64,000 nucleotides of DNA from Candidatus Melainabacteria bacterium (GTDB lineage: Bacteria; Cyanobacteriota; Vampirovibrionia; 2-02-FULL-35-15): contig JACQBQ010000018.1 of the NCBI GenBank assembly GCA_016201905.1, positions 79,971-143,970 on the forward strand, read 5' to 3'. A program made the position numbers and the translations under genes. The notes beneath the pieces are model-generated. The model was not told where the DNA came from. It made no database searches and saw only the letters and a list, made by a program, of their open reading frames with translations. This document shows positions 18,248 through 28,451 of this stretch, piece by piece (the stretch's first letter is position 1; every line of letters starts with the position of its first letter).

Positions 18248-19543
18248 TTAAACAGCTGAGATAACCTGCTTATATACAGCTAAGGTCTTTTTTATATCTT
18301 CTTCTTTATGAGAAGTGGATATGAAATTTGCTTCAAATTGGCTGGGTGCTAAGTAAATCCCATTCTGTAACATATTCTGAAAAAATTTAGTAAAAATTTT
18401 TGTGTTGGATTTCTTTGAACTTGCATAGTCATAAACTCTGGTTCCTGTAAAAAAGATAGTAAACATTGAGCCAACCCTGTTTATTTGTACTTTGTTGTTA
18501 GTTTCTTCATTGATTTCTTTTATACTTTCGCATAAAAGCGATGAAATACTTTCCAGGTAAGTATAGGTCTCTTCATTTAGCATGTTTAAAGTTGCAATGC
18601 CACAAGCAACAGATATTGGGTTTCCGGATAGTGTACCAGCTTGGTAGACAGGTCCTAATGGTGCTAAAAGTTCCATAATTTCTTTTTTCCCACCTACAGC
18701 GCCTATTGGCATGCCACCACCAATAATTTTTCCAAGTATTGTTAGATCAGGAATTATTTTATAGATATTTTGTGCTCCACCTAATGCTAGTCTAAAGCCA
18801 GTTATTACTTCATCAAAGATAAGTAAGCAGTTATGTTTTTTTGTTAGTTCTCTTAATGATTTTAAAAAGTTAGCTTCTGGTGGTATTACTCCAGAATTTC
18901 CTACTACTGGCTCAACTATAACTGCAGCAACTTCTTTTGGAAACTTGCTGATTGTCATTTCTACATTATGAAAATTGTTAAATGGAAGAGTAATTGTTTC
19001 ACTTGCTGTATTTTTAGTAACACCTGCACAAGATGGCAGCCCAAGAGTTGCAATGCCTGATCCACTGTTTGAAAGAACTGAATCTGAGTGACCGTGATAA
19101 CAGCCTGAGAATTTAATTATTTTATTCCTTTTTGTAAAGGCTCTTGCCAAGCGTAATGCTGTCATAACTGCCTCTGTACCAGAATTTACAAGTCTAATTC
19201 TTTCAATACTTGGCATGTGCTTAATTATTATCTCTGCCAGTTCTATTTCATTTTCATGTGATGCACCGTAACTGATTCCTTTTGCTAGTGCGTTCTCTAT
19301 AGCTTCAGTAGCTTCAGGATGTGCATGTCCGTGTATTAAAGGACCCCATGAGCAAACATAATCTATATATTTATTTTGATCTGCATCCCAAATATAAGAT
19401 CCTTTGGCCTTAGTAATAAATAAAGGTTCTGATTCAACTGCTTTAAAAGATCTAACAGGAGAATTTACTCCACCTGGTATTAATTCACATGCTCTTTTGT
19501 AAAGTTCTTTGGATTTTTTTGTGTTGGTTAGAACATCTTGCAT
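18248..19543 (-). CDS. hemL: Glutamate-1-semialdehyde 2,1-aminomutase
   Basis: IPGGVNSPVRSFKAV, SGTEAVMTALRLAR, CYHGHSDS, FDEVITGFRLALGGAQ, GKIIGGGMPIGA. Confidence 0.95.
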   Translation of the reverse strand: MQDVLTNTKKSKELYKRACELIPGGVNSPVRSFKAVESEPLFITKAKGSYIWDADQNKYIDYVCSWGPLIHGHAHPEATEAIENALAKGISYGASHENEIELAEIIIKHMPSIERIRLVNSGTEAVMTALRLARAFTKRNKIIKFSGCYHGHSDSVLSNSGSGIATLGLPSCAGVTKNTASETITLPFNNFHNVEMTISKFPKEVAAVIVEPVVGNSGVIPPEANFLKSLRELTKKHNCLLIFDEVITGFRLALGGAQNIYKIIPDLTILGKIIGGGMPIGAVGGKKEIMELLAPLGPVYQAGTLSGNPISVACGIATLNMLNEETYTYLESISSLLCESIKEINEETNNKVQINRVGSMFTIFFTGTRVYDYASSKKSNTKIFTKFFQNMLQNGIYLAPSQFEANFISTSHKEEDIKKTLAVYKQVISAV

Positions 19544-19556
19544 TTTTTTTTGTATT

Positions 19557-20252
19557 TTATTGTGTAGAAACTAAGATCATCTTTACTGGATTTGATGGCC
19601 TGTCGCTTCCTGGGTATACAGGCTTAGAATCTTTTGCAATCTTTTTTACTGTTTCAAAAGTATCATCAGTGACTTGGCCAAATACAGTATAGCCATATGG
19701 GTCTACACCACCGGGATCTAAAGAAGGAAGGGCTTGTAATGCAATAAAAAACTGGCAGCTTGCGCTGTTTGGAGCAGAAGTTCTTGCCATTCCTACTCTT
19801 CCTGCTCTATCAAATTTTAAATTTGGATTTGTCTCAAGCTTTATAAATCTTGGTTTTCCAGTATCTGGATCTATATAATTTCCTGTTCCATCCCCAATGG
19901 GATCGCCTCCCTGAATTACAAAATTTTCTACTACCCGGTGAAAAATAGTACCGTTATAAAATCCTTTTTTAATAAGTTCAATAAAATTGTTTGTAGTAAT
20001 AGGGGCTTCTTTTGTAAAGAGTTTAATTTTAATAATTCCTTTATCGGTTTGAATTGTTACTGTACCGCTTGTTTGGTTTTCATTTTGAACCACAAGTGAT
20101 TCGTTTTTAATTGTTTGGTCTTTTTTTATTGTTGCAGTTCCTTGTTTTTGACTTGTTTCTTTTTTATTTTTTTCTTGAGCATTAGTAAGGAGATTGGAAG
20201 AAAAAACTGTAAATATTGTTATTAAGGCAAAGTACTTAATGTATTTTTTCAT
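19557..20252 (-). CDS. Peptidyl-prolyl cis-trans isomerase, cyclophilin type, exported
   Basis: Signal peptide; TNNFIELIKKGFYNGTIFHRVVENFVIQGGDP, ANSASCQFFIAL. Confidence 0.93.
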   Translation of the reverse strand: MKKYIKYFALITIFTVFSSNLLTNAQEKNKKETSQKQGTATIKKDQTIKNESLVVQNENQTSGTVTIQTDKGIIKIKLFTKEAPITTNNFIELIKKGFYNGTIFHRVVENFVIQGGDPIGDGTGNYIDPDTGKPRFIKLETNPNLKFDRAGRVGMARTSAPNSASCQFFIALQALPSLDPGGVDPYGYTVFGQVTDDTFETVKKIAKDSKPVYPGSDRPSNPVKMILVSTQ

Positions 20253-20278
20253 ATTCCTTTATCTTTTAAATCTTCTAA

Positions 20279-20695
20279 TCATGGAGTTACTTCAACTAAT
20301 TTACCTTCTTCAGGGATTACTTCTTTTGGTAAACTGGCAGCCTGTGAAGCAAATAAATTCTCTTTAAGCTTTGTAGCTTTTCCTGCTCTTTCTCTCAAAT
20401 AGTAAAGCTTGGCACGTCTTGATTTTCCTGATCTAAGAACTTCTACTTTTTCTATTTTTGGTGAGTGAAGGAAAAATACTCTTTCAACTCCAACTCCCTG
20501 AAATACTCTTCTTACTGTAAACGTTTTATTTAATCCACCACCTTTAATCTTTATGATAGTACCTTCATAGTTCTGACTTCTTTCTTTAGTCCCTTCTTTA
20601 ATTCTTACGGTAACCTTAACAGTATCCCCAACATGAATATTATGCAGTTCTTTTTTTATATTCTTTGATATAAGCTCTGTAATCTTAGGGTTCAT
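20279..20695 (-). CDS. rplS: 50S ribosomal protein L19
   Basis: [34 protein letters not shown]...[30 protein letters not shown]. Confidence 0.95.
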   Translation of the reverse strand: MNPKITELISKNIKKELHNIHVGDTVKVTVRIKEGTKERSQNYEGTIIKIKGGGLNKTFTVRRVFQGVGVERVFFLHSPKIEKVEVLRSGKSRRAKLYYLRERAGKATKLKENLFASQAASLPKEVIPEEGKLVEVTP

Positions 20696-20839
20696 TCTTA
20701 ATCCTCAAATTTTTTAAAAAGCAGGCTTTGATTGTATCATGGAAGACATAATTCTGAGATTCATTGCTTAGCTTGAAAAACGCTTAATTTGTCTTGGCGA
20801 TTTTTATTATACAGAAGCGAGTATCTGGCAAAGATAAGC

Positions 20840-21034
20840 TCACTTAAATAATTTAATTACCAGCTTTGCAAAAAAACCAATTATTGAGTACAAAAACAAC
20901 TGATAAATTAATTTAAAAACGTTATCAATTTTTTTTAGATTCATATCTGCAGGCAGTGAACTAATGCCTGATTTTATGTAATTCATGACAGGGATGCCAC
21001 CTCCATTTCTAATAAAAAATTTTATAAGTTCCAT
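20840..21034 (-). CDS. Hypothetical small protein
   Basis: 64 aa ORF with C-terminal hydrophobic segment; no family recognised. Confidence 0.35.
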   Translation of the reverse strand: MELIKFFIRNGGGIPVMNYIKSGISSLPADMNLKKIDNVFKLIYQLFLYSIIGFFAKLVIKLFK

Positions 21035-21262
21035 AGGTTTTAAATTTTCTAAAATTGTCTTAATTAACTCCTTTAAAGTCTAACGTATATTGATAATAGT
21101 ATAAATTCCCAAGTCGTCAATTCTTTGAAATGTAAAGTTTTTAAACTTCTCTATATTCTCATATTTTTCTTAATAACCATTGATTAATTCATATTGACTC
21201 CTGTAATTTGATGTTTATAAGCCTTTGTCTTTGATAATTCAGAAATTCAAATTTTTCAATAA

Positions 21263-21961
21263 ATGAAAAAGAATAAGTTAATAGAGTTTGACTCCTTATA
21301 TACACAAAGCTTTACTGGCTTTTATTTTATTGGAATTGATGAGGTAGGTAGGGGAGCACTGGCTGGACCAGTTATAGCGTGTGCATTTTCCTGGAAAAAA
21401 AAACTAGATTTTTTGCTTGTTGGATCAAATAAGTCATTATTAGAATTAAATGATTCAAAACAGTTGAGTAAAGAACAGAGGGAAAAACTTTACCCCTTGC
21501 TTTTAAAGCTTGGAGATTTTGGTTTGGGCTATGCATCAGTGCAGGAAATAGAAAAATTAAATGTTTTAAATGCAACATTTTTAGCCATGAAAAGAGCATA
21601 TGACAATTTATCGATAAGCAGAGATGAAAGAGACTTAAAGCCTTATCTTTTAGTTGATGGAAATAAATTTAATCCATATATAAACTGTCGCCAGTCTTGC
21701 ATTACTCATGGTGATGCCAAATCGTCTTTAATTGCAAGTGCATCTATTATTGCAAAAGTTTATAGGGACTTACTTATGCGGAAAATTTCAAAATTAAAAA
21801 GATGTAAAAAATTTGGCTGGGATAAAAATAAAGGCTATGGAACTTTGTTCCATAGAAAAGCCATCAAAAAGCATGGCATAACTCCTTTACACAGGAAATT
21901 GTTTGTAAGAAAAGTATTTGCTAGATTAGAATTTAGTAAAGCAAAAATCAAATCACTGTAA
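21263..21961 (+). CDS. rnhB: Ribonuclease HII
   Basis: GIDEVGRGALAGPVIACA, LNDSKQLSKEQRE, HGDAKSSLIASASIIAKVYRD, NKGYGTLFHRKAIKKHG. Confidence 0.95.
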   Translation: MKKNKLIEFDSLYTQSFTGFYFIGIDEVGRGALAGPVIACAFSWKKKLDFLLVGSNKSLLELNDSKQLSKEQREKLYPLLLKLGDFGLGYASVQEIEKLNVLNATFLAMKRAYDNLSISRDERDLKPYLLVDGNKFNPYINCRQSCITHGDAKSSLIASASIIAKVYRDLLMRKISKLKRCKKFGWDKNKGYGTLFHRKAIKKHGITPLHRKLFVRKVFARLEFSKAKIKSL

Positions 21962-23458
21962 AAGACTCATTGCCCTTAAAAGGGCTCCACCTTTTCTAAG
22001 AGTTTCTTGATATTCGTTTTCAGGATCAGAATCTGCAACAATGCCTCCACCTGCCTGAATCTCAAGATGATCTCTGTAAATAACAAATGTTCGTATTGTC
22101 ATGCAGGTATTTATCGTATTATTTAATCCAAATAAACCTGTGCAACCGCCATAAGGTCCTCTTTGATCTTTTTCTAGTTCGTTTATTATTTCTAGAGCTC
22201 GTACTTTTGGGGCACCACTTAACGTGCCAGCAGGAAATGAGGCACATAAAAGATCTATAGCTGTTTTATCTTTTTTTAAATTTCCTTCGACCAGACTCAC
22301 CATGTGTAAAACGTGTGAATATTTTTCAATGATCATAAGTTCGCATACATTTACTGATCCTGTTTCACAGACTCTTCCTAAATCATTCCTTGCAAGATCA
22401 ACCAGCATTAAATGTTCAGCTCTTTCTTTTGGATCACCTAATAGTTTTGAAATGTTATGTAGATCTTCAACTTCATCTTTTCCTCTTGGATAAGTTCCGG
22501 CAATAGGTCTTAAAGAAGCTACTTTAGTTAAGCCGCGATCTTCACATTTAACCATTACCTCAGGAGATGAACCAGCAATTTCAAAATCGTTAAAGTTTAG
22601 ATAAAAAAGATATGGAGAAGGATTTATACTTCTTAGTGCTCTGTATAGCAATAAACCATTGTGGTTCCCACGAACAGTAAGTTTTTGTGAAGGTACTACC
22701 TGAAAAATATCACCACTTCTTATGTATTCTTTTGCTTTAATGACCATTTTTATGTAGTCTTCTTTTTTGTAATTACTGGTATATGAAACTTCTGTTGTAT
22801 TCTTACTGTAGTTTATAGATAGTGGTGCTACATTCTTTGATTTGCCAAAATCTGTTAATAAGGTTTCCAGCTTTGACTTTGCTTCCTTGTGTTTTTCTTT
22901 AATGTCGTTTTCACTCTTGGCAAAAGTAATTGAAATTAGATTTACTTTATGTAAAATGTGATCAAAGATTACAAGTTTTCCTGGCAGCATTAAACAAACA
23001 TCAGGTACCTTTTTGCAAGGATTAAATTTAGTTTTTGGTTCAATCCATCTGATATTTTCATAACCAAAATAACCTACAAATCCCAAGAATCTTTCATTTC
23101 CATTGTCAAGTACATTGAAATCTTTTAATAAATTATTTAATGCTGTAAATGGGTTATCTTCTAATTGTAGTTTTTGACCATCTGTAAAATTATCTAAATA
23201 AGTTTTGTTATCTCTGTTTGTGAATAACAAAATTGGTTCTGTACCAATTATTGAATATCTGCCTAACTTTTCATTTCCTTCTACAGATTCAAGTAGAAAT
23301 GAATATGGTTTTTTTTCGCAGAGTTTATAAAATGTGCTGACAGGTGTATCTAGATCAGCTAGTAACTCAAGGTTAGCAGTTATGATATAAGGCCCAATTT
23401 TTTTATGACTACCAGTCGTGGATTGGCTTGATTTGGTTTCATTGGATTTCAGGTTCAT
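21953..23458 (-). CDS. trpE: Anthranilate synthase component I
   Basis: GDIFQVVPSQ, SPYLFYLNF, RPIAGTYPRG, SFPAGTLSGAPKVRA, QAGGGIVADSDPENEYQETLRK. Confidence 0.95.
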   Translation of the reverse strand: MNLKSNETKSSQSTTGSHKKIGPYIITANLELLADLDTPVSTFYKLCEKKPYSFLLESVEGNEKLGRYSIIGTEPILLFTNRDNKTYLDNFTDGQKLQLEDNPFTALNNLLKDFNVLDNGNERFLGFVGYFGYENIRWIEPKTKFNPCKKVPDVCLMLPGKLVIFDHILHKVNLISITFAKSENDIKEKHKEAKSKLETLLTDFGKSKNVAPLSINYSKNTTEVSYTSNYKKEDYIKMVIKAKEYIRSGDIFQVVPSQKLTVRGNHNGLLLYRALRSINPSPYLFYLNFNDFEIAGSSPEVMVKCEDRGLTKVASLRPIAGTYPRGKDEVEDLHNISKLLGDPKERAEHLMLVDLARNDLGRVCETGSVNVCELMIIEKYSHVLHMVSLVEGNLKKDKTAIDLLCASFPAGTLSGAPKVRALEIINELEKDQRGPYGGCTGLFGLNNTINTCMTIRTFVIYRDHLEIQAGGGIVADSDPENEYQETLRKGGALLRAMSLLQ

Positions 23459-23483
23459 CTCATATATTGTACAATTAGCATTT

Positions 23484-23906
23484 GTGAAGAACTTTTTATC
23501 TTTGAATCGTTTAGTAGTATTTTTTCTTGGTTTAGGCTTTTTAGTGCTTGCATTTGAAATCTACCTCCAGCATTATGAGCTATTGTCAGCTAAAAAGATA
23601 ATGTGGACTCCTATAGTTTTTGGAACAGTTGGAGGACTAATTACTATTTTAATCGCGCTCATTTTTAACAAAACAACTTATTATTTATTTTTTGCTTTAA
23701 TGATCATTTCAATTTTTGTAGGAACTTTAGGTTTATATCTTCATAACAGGTGGAGATTTCCTGCTTTTGCTGGTTTTCTATTTCATGAAAAACCGTTTGA
23801 TTTCAGTATTTTAACTTCATATACTCCATTGCTTGCACCTTCAGCTTTTATTGCAATGGGAGGACTTGGTATTTTGATAGCTATTTATGATAGGTGGGGT
23901 GATTAA
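23484..23906 (+). CDS. Hypothetical integral membrane protein
   Basis: Several TM segments; GTG start at 23484 preferred because the longer ORF start overlaps trpE. Confidence 0.6.
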   Translation: MKNFLSLNRLVVFFLGLGFLVLAFEIYLQHYELLSAKKIMWTPIVFGTVGGLITILIALIFNKTTYYLFFALMIISIFVGTLGLYLHNRWRFPAFAGFLFHEKPFDFSILTSYTPLLAPSAFIAMGGLGILIAIYDRWGD

Positions 23907-23975
23907 AAGTAGAATTTGTATGTTGTTAAATACGTTAAAATCTAAAACAGAAAGAAAAGAAAGGGTGAAATTGAT

Positions 23976-24503
23976 ATGTCAAAAAATAAAAAAGTTGCAA
24001 TTATAGTAGATCAATTATTTCAAGATTCAGAAGTAACTGACCCAAAAGAAAAAGTAGAAAACGCAGGTTTTAAAGTTGAAATAATTGGACCTAATACTAC
24101 CGAAGAGTACATTGGTAAAAAAGGCACAAAAATTAAAGCTGATAAATCAATTGATGATGTTTCAGCAGGTGATTATATTGGGCTTGTAATTCCAGGTGGT
24201 TGGGCACCGGATAAAATGCGGATGAATATAAAGATGGTTAAACTCATAGAAGAAATAAACGCAAAAAATAAGCCGATAGCCTGTATTTGTCACGGTGGTT
24301 CCATGCTTGTTGAAGCTGATGTCGTAAAAGGTAAGAGATTAACCAGTTATGCAAGCATAAGAACTGATCTTATTAATGCAGGAGCAAGGTGGAGTGACAA
24401 GGAAGTTGTGGTAGATGGGAATTTGATTACATCAAGAACACCGGCTGACTTGCCTGCTTTTTGTGCAGAATTTTTGAAAGTACTTTCACTGATAGAAGTT
24501 TAA
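23976..24503 (+). CDS. DJ-1/PfpI family protein
   Basis: YIGLVIPGGWAPDKMR, KPIACICHGGSMLVEADVVKGKRLTSY, VVVDGNLITSRTPADLPAFCAEF. Confidence 0.92.
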   Translation: MSKNKKVAIIVDQLFQDSEVTDPKEKVENAGFKVEIIGPNTTEEYIGKKGTKIKADKSIDDVSAGDYIGLVIPGGWAPDKMRMNIKMVKLIEEINAKNKPIACICHGGSMLVEADVVKGKRLTSYASIRTDLINAGARWSDKEVVVDGNLITSRTPADLPAFCAEFLKVLSLIEV

Positions 24504-24505
24504 TG

Positions 24506-24733
24506 CTATCCCCCGCCTACAAATGTTACAATCTCTATTTCATCTTTTTCATTTAAGATGACAGACTGAAAGCTTTCCTTTTTTAAAATAACCTTGTTTA
24601 GCTCTATAACAACTCTACCGTTATTAATTTTGTATGTTTCTAACAGTTCTAAAATAGAAATATTTTGAGGAATAAATTTGTTTTCACCATTAATTTTAAT
24701 TAAAACTTTTGAAGTACTTGAATCTGTTTTCAT
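24506..24733 (-). CDS. thiS: Sulfur carrier protein ThiS
   Basis: VVIELNKVILKKESFQSVILNEKDEIEIVTFVGGG, C-terminal GG. Confidence 0.88.
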   Translation of the reverse strand: MKTDSSTSKVLIKINGENKFIPQNISILELLETYKINNGRVVIELNKVILKKESFQSVILNEKDEIEIVTFVGGG

Positions 24734-25892
24734 TTTTTTGTTTCCATTTGCTCTTGTTATGTCTATTACTTTTACGGGTATTTTGGTTTATTTGGGTGCA
24801 TTTGTTTTTGTTATCCTACTTATTCTAAAGCAAAAGGAAAAAATTAATTTAGGTGAAGGGATACCATGGCATGTCTCGTGTTTTTTAATTTACATTTTTG
24901 CATTTACGATTAGCAAGTTCGTTAACTCTGGTCTTGAAGGTGGCTTTAACACTTTTTCACGAACCTCTCAGGATTATTTTATTTTCTTATGGATATTCTT
25001 CTTTGTAAGTAAGTCGAATAAAAACCAAAAGCTGGTAATCTCTGCGATTTTAGCAGCTTCTTTAGTTTCAGTTGCTTATGGACTGCTTCAATTTTTTCAT
25101 ATGGACTTTTTTCACAGACAGTCACATGTTGACAGGTTATCCGGATTTCATAAAAATCCGTATTCATATGGTGGACAGTTAATTATTCTTTTCTTTTTCT
25201 TGTTAAATTACTATAAAGATAAAATTAGCAAAATTTACCCCCTTTTGATTTTAGCGGCATGTTTGTTTTGCATTTTAAATACTTCTGAAAGAGCAGTAAT
25301 TTTTGCTGTTATAGCTGGAACAATGTTTTATTTCCTTGTACAGAAAGTAAAAAAAGAAAAGCTTCTTCTTTTGGCAGTGCTATTTTCTATCCCTGCTTTT
25401 CTTACCAGTTTTTATAATAAGAAAGTTTTAAAAAGGGTAAAGAGTGTGCTCTTGCCTAGTAAGCATTCCAGCCCGAATGTTAGATTTAAGCTTTGGGAAA
25501 TCGCATTTAGTATTTGGAGGAGAAATATAATTTTTGGAGTCGGAAAATTTCCGACTGTTTACCATGATGTGGGGTGTTCATTTCCTGTACAGGTTTTAAC
25601 ACATGCTCATAATGTTTACTTGCAAGTCTTGGTTACACACGGTTTAATTGGACTTTTGGCTTACTTGAATCTGTTTTTTATGATTCTAAAAAATCTTGCC
25701 ACGAGCTTAAAAAATAACCAGTACGCTTTATGTCTTATGACAGTAATTTTGGCTCTATTTATAGAAGGTTTTTTTGAATATTTTTGGGGAGATAGTGAAG
25801 TTAGATATTTATTCCTTTACTTTACAGGCTTTGTGTCTGGAACAATATCAAATAATTTCGAAAATAAAGAAAAAACGAAGGAAAAAGTGTAA
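24678..25892 (+). CDS. O-antigen ligase/Wzy-like polytopic membrane protein (start uncertain, likely downstream of 24733)
   Basis: Multiple TM segments; GVGKFPTVYHDVG...THAHNVYLQVLVTHGLIGLLAYLNLF is typical of the Wzy_C/O-antigen ligase family. Confidence 0.8.
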   Translation: MFSPLILIKTFEVLESVFIFLFPFALVMSITFTGILVYLGAFVFVILLILKQKEKINLGEGIPWHVSCFLIYIFAFTISKFVNSGLEGGFNTFSRTSQDYFIFLWIFFFVSKSNKNQKLVISAILAASLVSVAYGLLQFFHMDFFHRQSHVDRLSGFHKNPYSYGGQLIILFFFLLNYYKDKISKIYPLLILAACLFCILNTSERAVIFAVIAGTMFYFLVQKVKKEKLLLLAVLFSIPAFLTSFYNKKVLKRVKSVLLPSKHSSPNVRFKLWEIAFSIWRRNIIFGVGKFPTVYHDVGCSFPVQVLTHAHNVYLQVLVTHGLIGLLAYLNLFFMILKNLATSLKNNQYALCLMTVILALFIEGFFEYFWGDSEVRYLFLYFTGFVSGTISNNFENKEKTKEKV

Positions 25893-25917
25893 AATAGGTG
25901 TCGAAAACAAATTCCCC

Positions 25918-26838
25918 ATGAAGTTATTTTATAAAAAGAAAAAAATTGTTTGCATACTTTGTTCTTCTTTGCTCCTGTTTTTATACTCGGGCTTATATTT
26001 GTCTTATATTGCACAAAGTAACGAACCTCAGGAAGGTGTTGAAAGTGTAAATCAAGAATTAAACTTCGTTGATCCAAAAGAACCTACAATACTTAAAGGT
26101 TATGTTAGCAAGATACCTAGTGGGACAAAGTTAAAAATCATTCTTGAAACCCCTATTGATGAAGTGACAAGCATGATAAATGATGAAGTTACTGCAAGAA
26201 CATCTGAAGATATTGTTGTTGATGGAAATGTAGTAGTTCCAGCAAGCAGCACTGTAGTTGGAGAAATATCTGAAATAAATCCAGCCAAAAGGATGCATAA
26301 AGCAGGTAGCGTAAGAATTGAATTTAAGAACCTTACTGTACCGGATGGCAGGCAAGTTCCTATTGTTGCCAGTGTTTTAACTCGCAGTGGATTGATAAAA
26401 GGAAAATTTACAAAAAAGACTGCTTTAATATCTGGAGCAACAATTGTTGCTCCAGTTGCAGCTGGAATCGGTGTTGGATTAGCTGCTCAAGGTAGTGCTG
26501 TGGGAGCAGCAATTGGCGCTGCTTTAGGTGCAGTAGCTGGAATAGCTTTGTTTGCTTTTCAACGAGGTAACATGGTCGATATAAAAGCAGGCAATGAAAT
26601 GGATATAGAGTTGGTTGAAGAAGCCTTAGTGCCAAACTCACAAAGTAAGCCAGATATTCTGGAGCCAGAAGAAAATAAATTAGATACAGATTCAAGTGGC
26701 AATAAAATTGAAAAACCAAAAATGGATTCTACTGAAATTGATTTTACAGAGCCCAAAGAAATAGAAGTAAAACCACAAGGAAGCCCAAGTTGGGAGAAAG
26801 AGCCTGCAGAATTAAAAGATGGTTCTAAAGATAAATAA
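25918..26838 (+). CDS. Membrane-anchored protein with TrbI/VirB10-like beta region and glycine-zipper segment
   Basis: MKLFYKKKKIVCILC... start at 25918; IPSGTKLKIILETPI...; ATIVAPVAAGIGVGLAAQGSAVGAAIGAALGAVAGIALF. Confidence 0.6.
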   Translation: MKLFYKKKKIVCILCSSLLLFLYSGLYLSYIAQSNEPQEGVESVNQELNFVDPKEPTILKGYVSKIPSGTKLKIILETPIDEVTSMINDEVTARTSEDIVVDGNVVVPASSTVVGEISEINPAKRMHKAGSVRIEFKNLTVPDGRQVPIVASVLTRSGLIKGKFTKKTALISGATIVAPVAAGIGVGLAAQGSAVGAAIGAALGAVAGIALFAFQRGNMVDIKAGNEMDIELVEEALVPNSQSKPDILEPEENKLDTDSSGNKIEKPKMDSTEIDFTEPKEIEVKPQGSPSWEKEPAELKDGSKDK

Positions 26839-26839
26839 T

Positions 26840-27430
26840 ATGGTTGTAAAAAAAAGTGAAAGTGAAAAATCTTATAGTGTTGTTAAACTAAAAGATAGAC
26901 TTGAATACTTGGATAAAGGTATCTTTGAGGATACAAGTGTTGAAAATCCTTTTGATAAGCTAACCTTTCGGGAATATAAAAAAAAATACGAAACTAAAAA
27001 TAATGTATTAGGATATTTTTCTTCTTATAATTTTGGATTATTTGTGCTTGTAGTCTTTTTGCTTAGTACAAGTATTCTTTTCAATAGAGTCTTTTTAGAA
27101 AAATTAGATCCAAAAATATTTAAAGTAGCTTTTCGCTCTGTTTCTTTTACAAAAAAAGCTTTTGTTTCATCTTGGAATTTTTTTGTTGATCAAATTAAAA
27201 AGCCATATGTTGTAACTTTGGGTGAGTTTGGCAATTTTGCAATTGCTAAAGAAGAAGCGATTGCAAAATTGCCTAAATTAAGGCAGGTAGATATAAAACA
27301 GTTAAATGGTGGCATTTATACATTTGAAATAGAGAGGTTTGCTTCTAAGGAAAAAGCATACTCTTTAGCCAATGGCTTTATTAAGGATGGCTTTGATGCA
27401 GTGCATGTACGCTATCTGCCAGATCAATGA
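26840..27430 (+). CDS. Hypothetical membrane protein with C-terminal SPOR-like segment
   Basis: Single TM (YNFGLFVLVVFLLSTSILF) then YTFEIERFASKEKAYSLANGFIKDGFDAVHVRYL. Confidence 0.6.
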   Translation: MVVKKSESEKSYSVVKLKDRLEYLDKGIFEDTSVENPFDKLTFREYKKKYETKNNVLGYFSSYNFGLFVLVVFLLSTSILFNRVFLEKLDPKIFKVAFRSVSFTKKAFVSSWNFFVDQIKKPYVVTLGEFGNFAIAKEEAIAKLPKLRQVDIKQLNGGIYTFEIERFASKEKAYSLANGFIKDGFDAVHVRYLPDQ

Positions 27431-28166
27431 TTTTTGCGAATTCTTCAAACTTTAAGCTGGCCCCTCCAACAAGTCCACCATCAATGTCAGGATATTTAAT
27501 GTGTTCACTAAAATTATCTGATTTTATACTTCCACCATATAATATCCTCACCTTTTCTGAAACTATATTTGTGCTTAATTCTTTAATAGTCTCCCGAATC
27601 ATTTTTACTATTTTGTTTGCGTCTTCACCACTGCAAATTTTCCCAGTACCTATAGCCCAGATTGGTTCATAAGCGACTATTATTTTTTCAAGATCAATTT
27701 TACTTAGATCCTTCAGTCCTGCCAAAATTTGTCTTTTTACCCATTCTTCTGCTTTACCACTTTCTCTGACTTTTAAATCTTCACCAACACAGAAAATAGG
27801 TGTAAAACTAAACTTAAGAGCTGATTTTATTTTTAAATTAATGTCACTGTCTGTTTCATGAAAATATTGTCTTCTTTCACTGTGACCAACAATAACCATA
27901 TTTACGTGTAAGTCAGTTAGCATTTCGGGTGAAATTTCACCAGTGTAAGCACCATTTTCTTTATGAAACATATTTTGAGCACAGATGTGAATGTTACTAC
28001 CTTTTAATATGTTAACTAGTGTTAAAAGATAAACATAAGGTGGACAAATAGCAACCTCCACAGCGCTTTTTGTTTTTACCTGGTTTTTTAATTTGAAAAC
28101 TAAGTCCTGGGCATCAGCTAGGCTTAAGTTCATTTTCCAGTTTCCAATAATTATTTTTTTTCTCAT
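27381..28166 (-). CDS. tpiA: Triosephosphate isomerase
   Basis: IIGNWKMNLS, VIVGHSERR, VAYEPIWAIGTGK, ILYGGSIKSDN, DGGLVGGASLK. Confidence 0.96.
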   Translation of the reverse strand: MRKKIIIGNWKMNLSLADAQDLVFKLKNQVKTKSAVEVAICPPYVYLLTLVNILKGSNIHICAQNMFHKENGAYTGEISPEMLTDLHVNMVIVGHSERRQYFHETDSDINLKIKSALKFSFTPIFCVGEDLKVRESGKAEEWVKRQILAGLKDLSKIDLEKIIVAYEPIWAIGTGKICSGEDANKIVKMIRETIKELSTNIVSEKVRILYGGSIKSDNFSEHIKYPDIDGGLVGGASLKFEEFAKIIDLADSVHALHQSHP

Positions 28167-28225
28167 TTTTTTTATGCTAACTTTAAGTTAATTTATTATA
28201 TAATACTTTTCAAAGTTTGTGAAAA

Positions 28226-28444
28226 ATGAAAAAAGAATACAAAATACAATTAAATAACATTATAAGTGAGCTTTCGTATTTTTTAGAAAGAGACTTTTCC
28301 TCACAGTTTAGAAATCTTTCAAACAAAGAAGATAGACAATTGTTTTTTCTTGCAAAAATATTAACGAGATTGAAGAAATTATCCAGAAATATGAGTGATG
28401 AAGAAAAGATTTTACTTTTTCCTCCTCTAATAACGAAATCATAA
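28226..28444 (+). CDS. Hypothetical small protein
   Basis: 72 aa ORF filling the tpiA/glycosyltransferase gap. Confidence 0.4.
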   Translation: MKKEYKIQLNNIISELSYFLERDFSSQFRNLSNKEDRQLFFLAKILTRLKKLSRNMSDEEKILLFPPLITKS

Positions 28445-28451
28445 GTTTATA

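Noticed and set aside
26100-26756. Overlapping minus ORFs opposite the glycine-zipper protein
   Set aside because: Low-complexity shadow ORFs (Leu/Gln or Ser runs), no RBS or recognisable domain.
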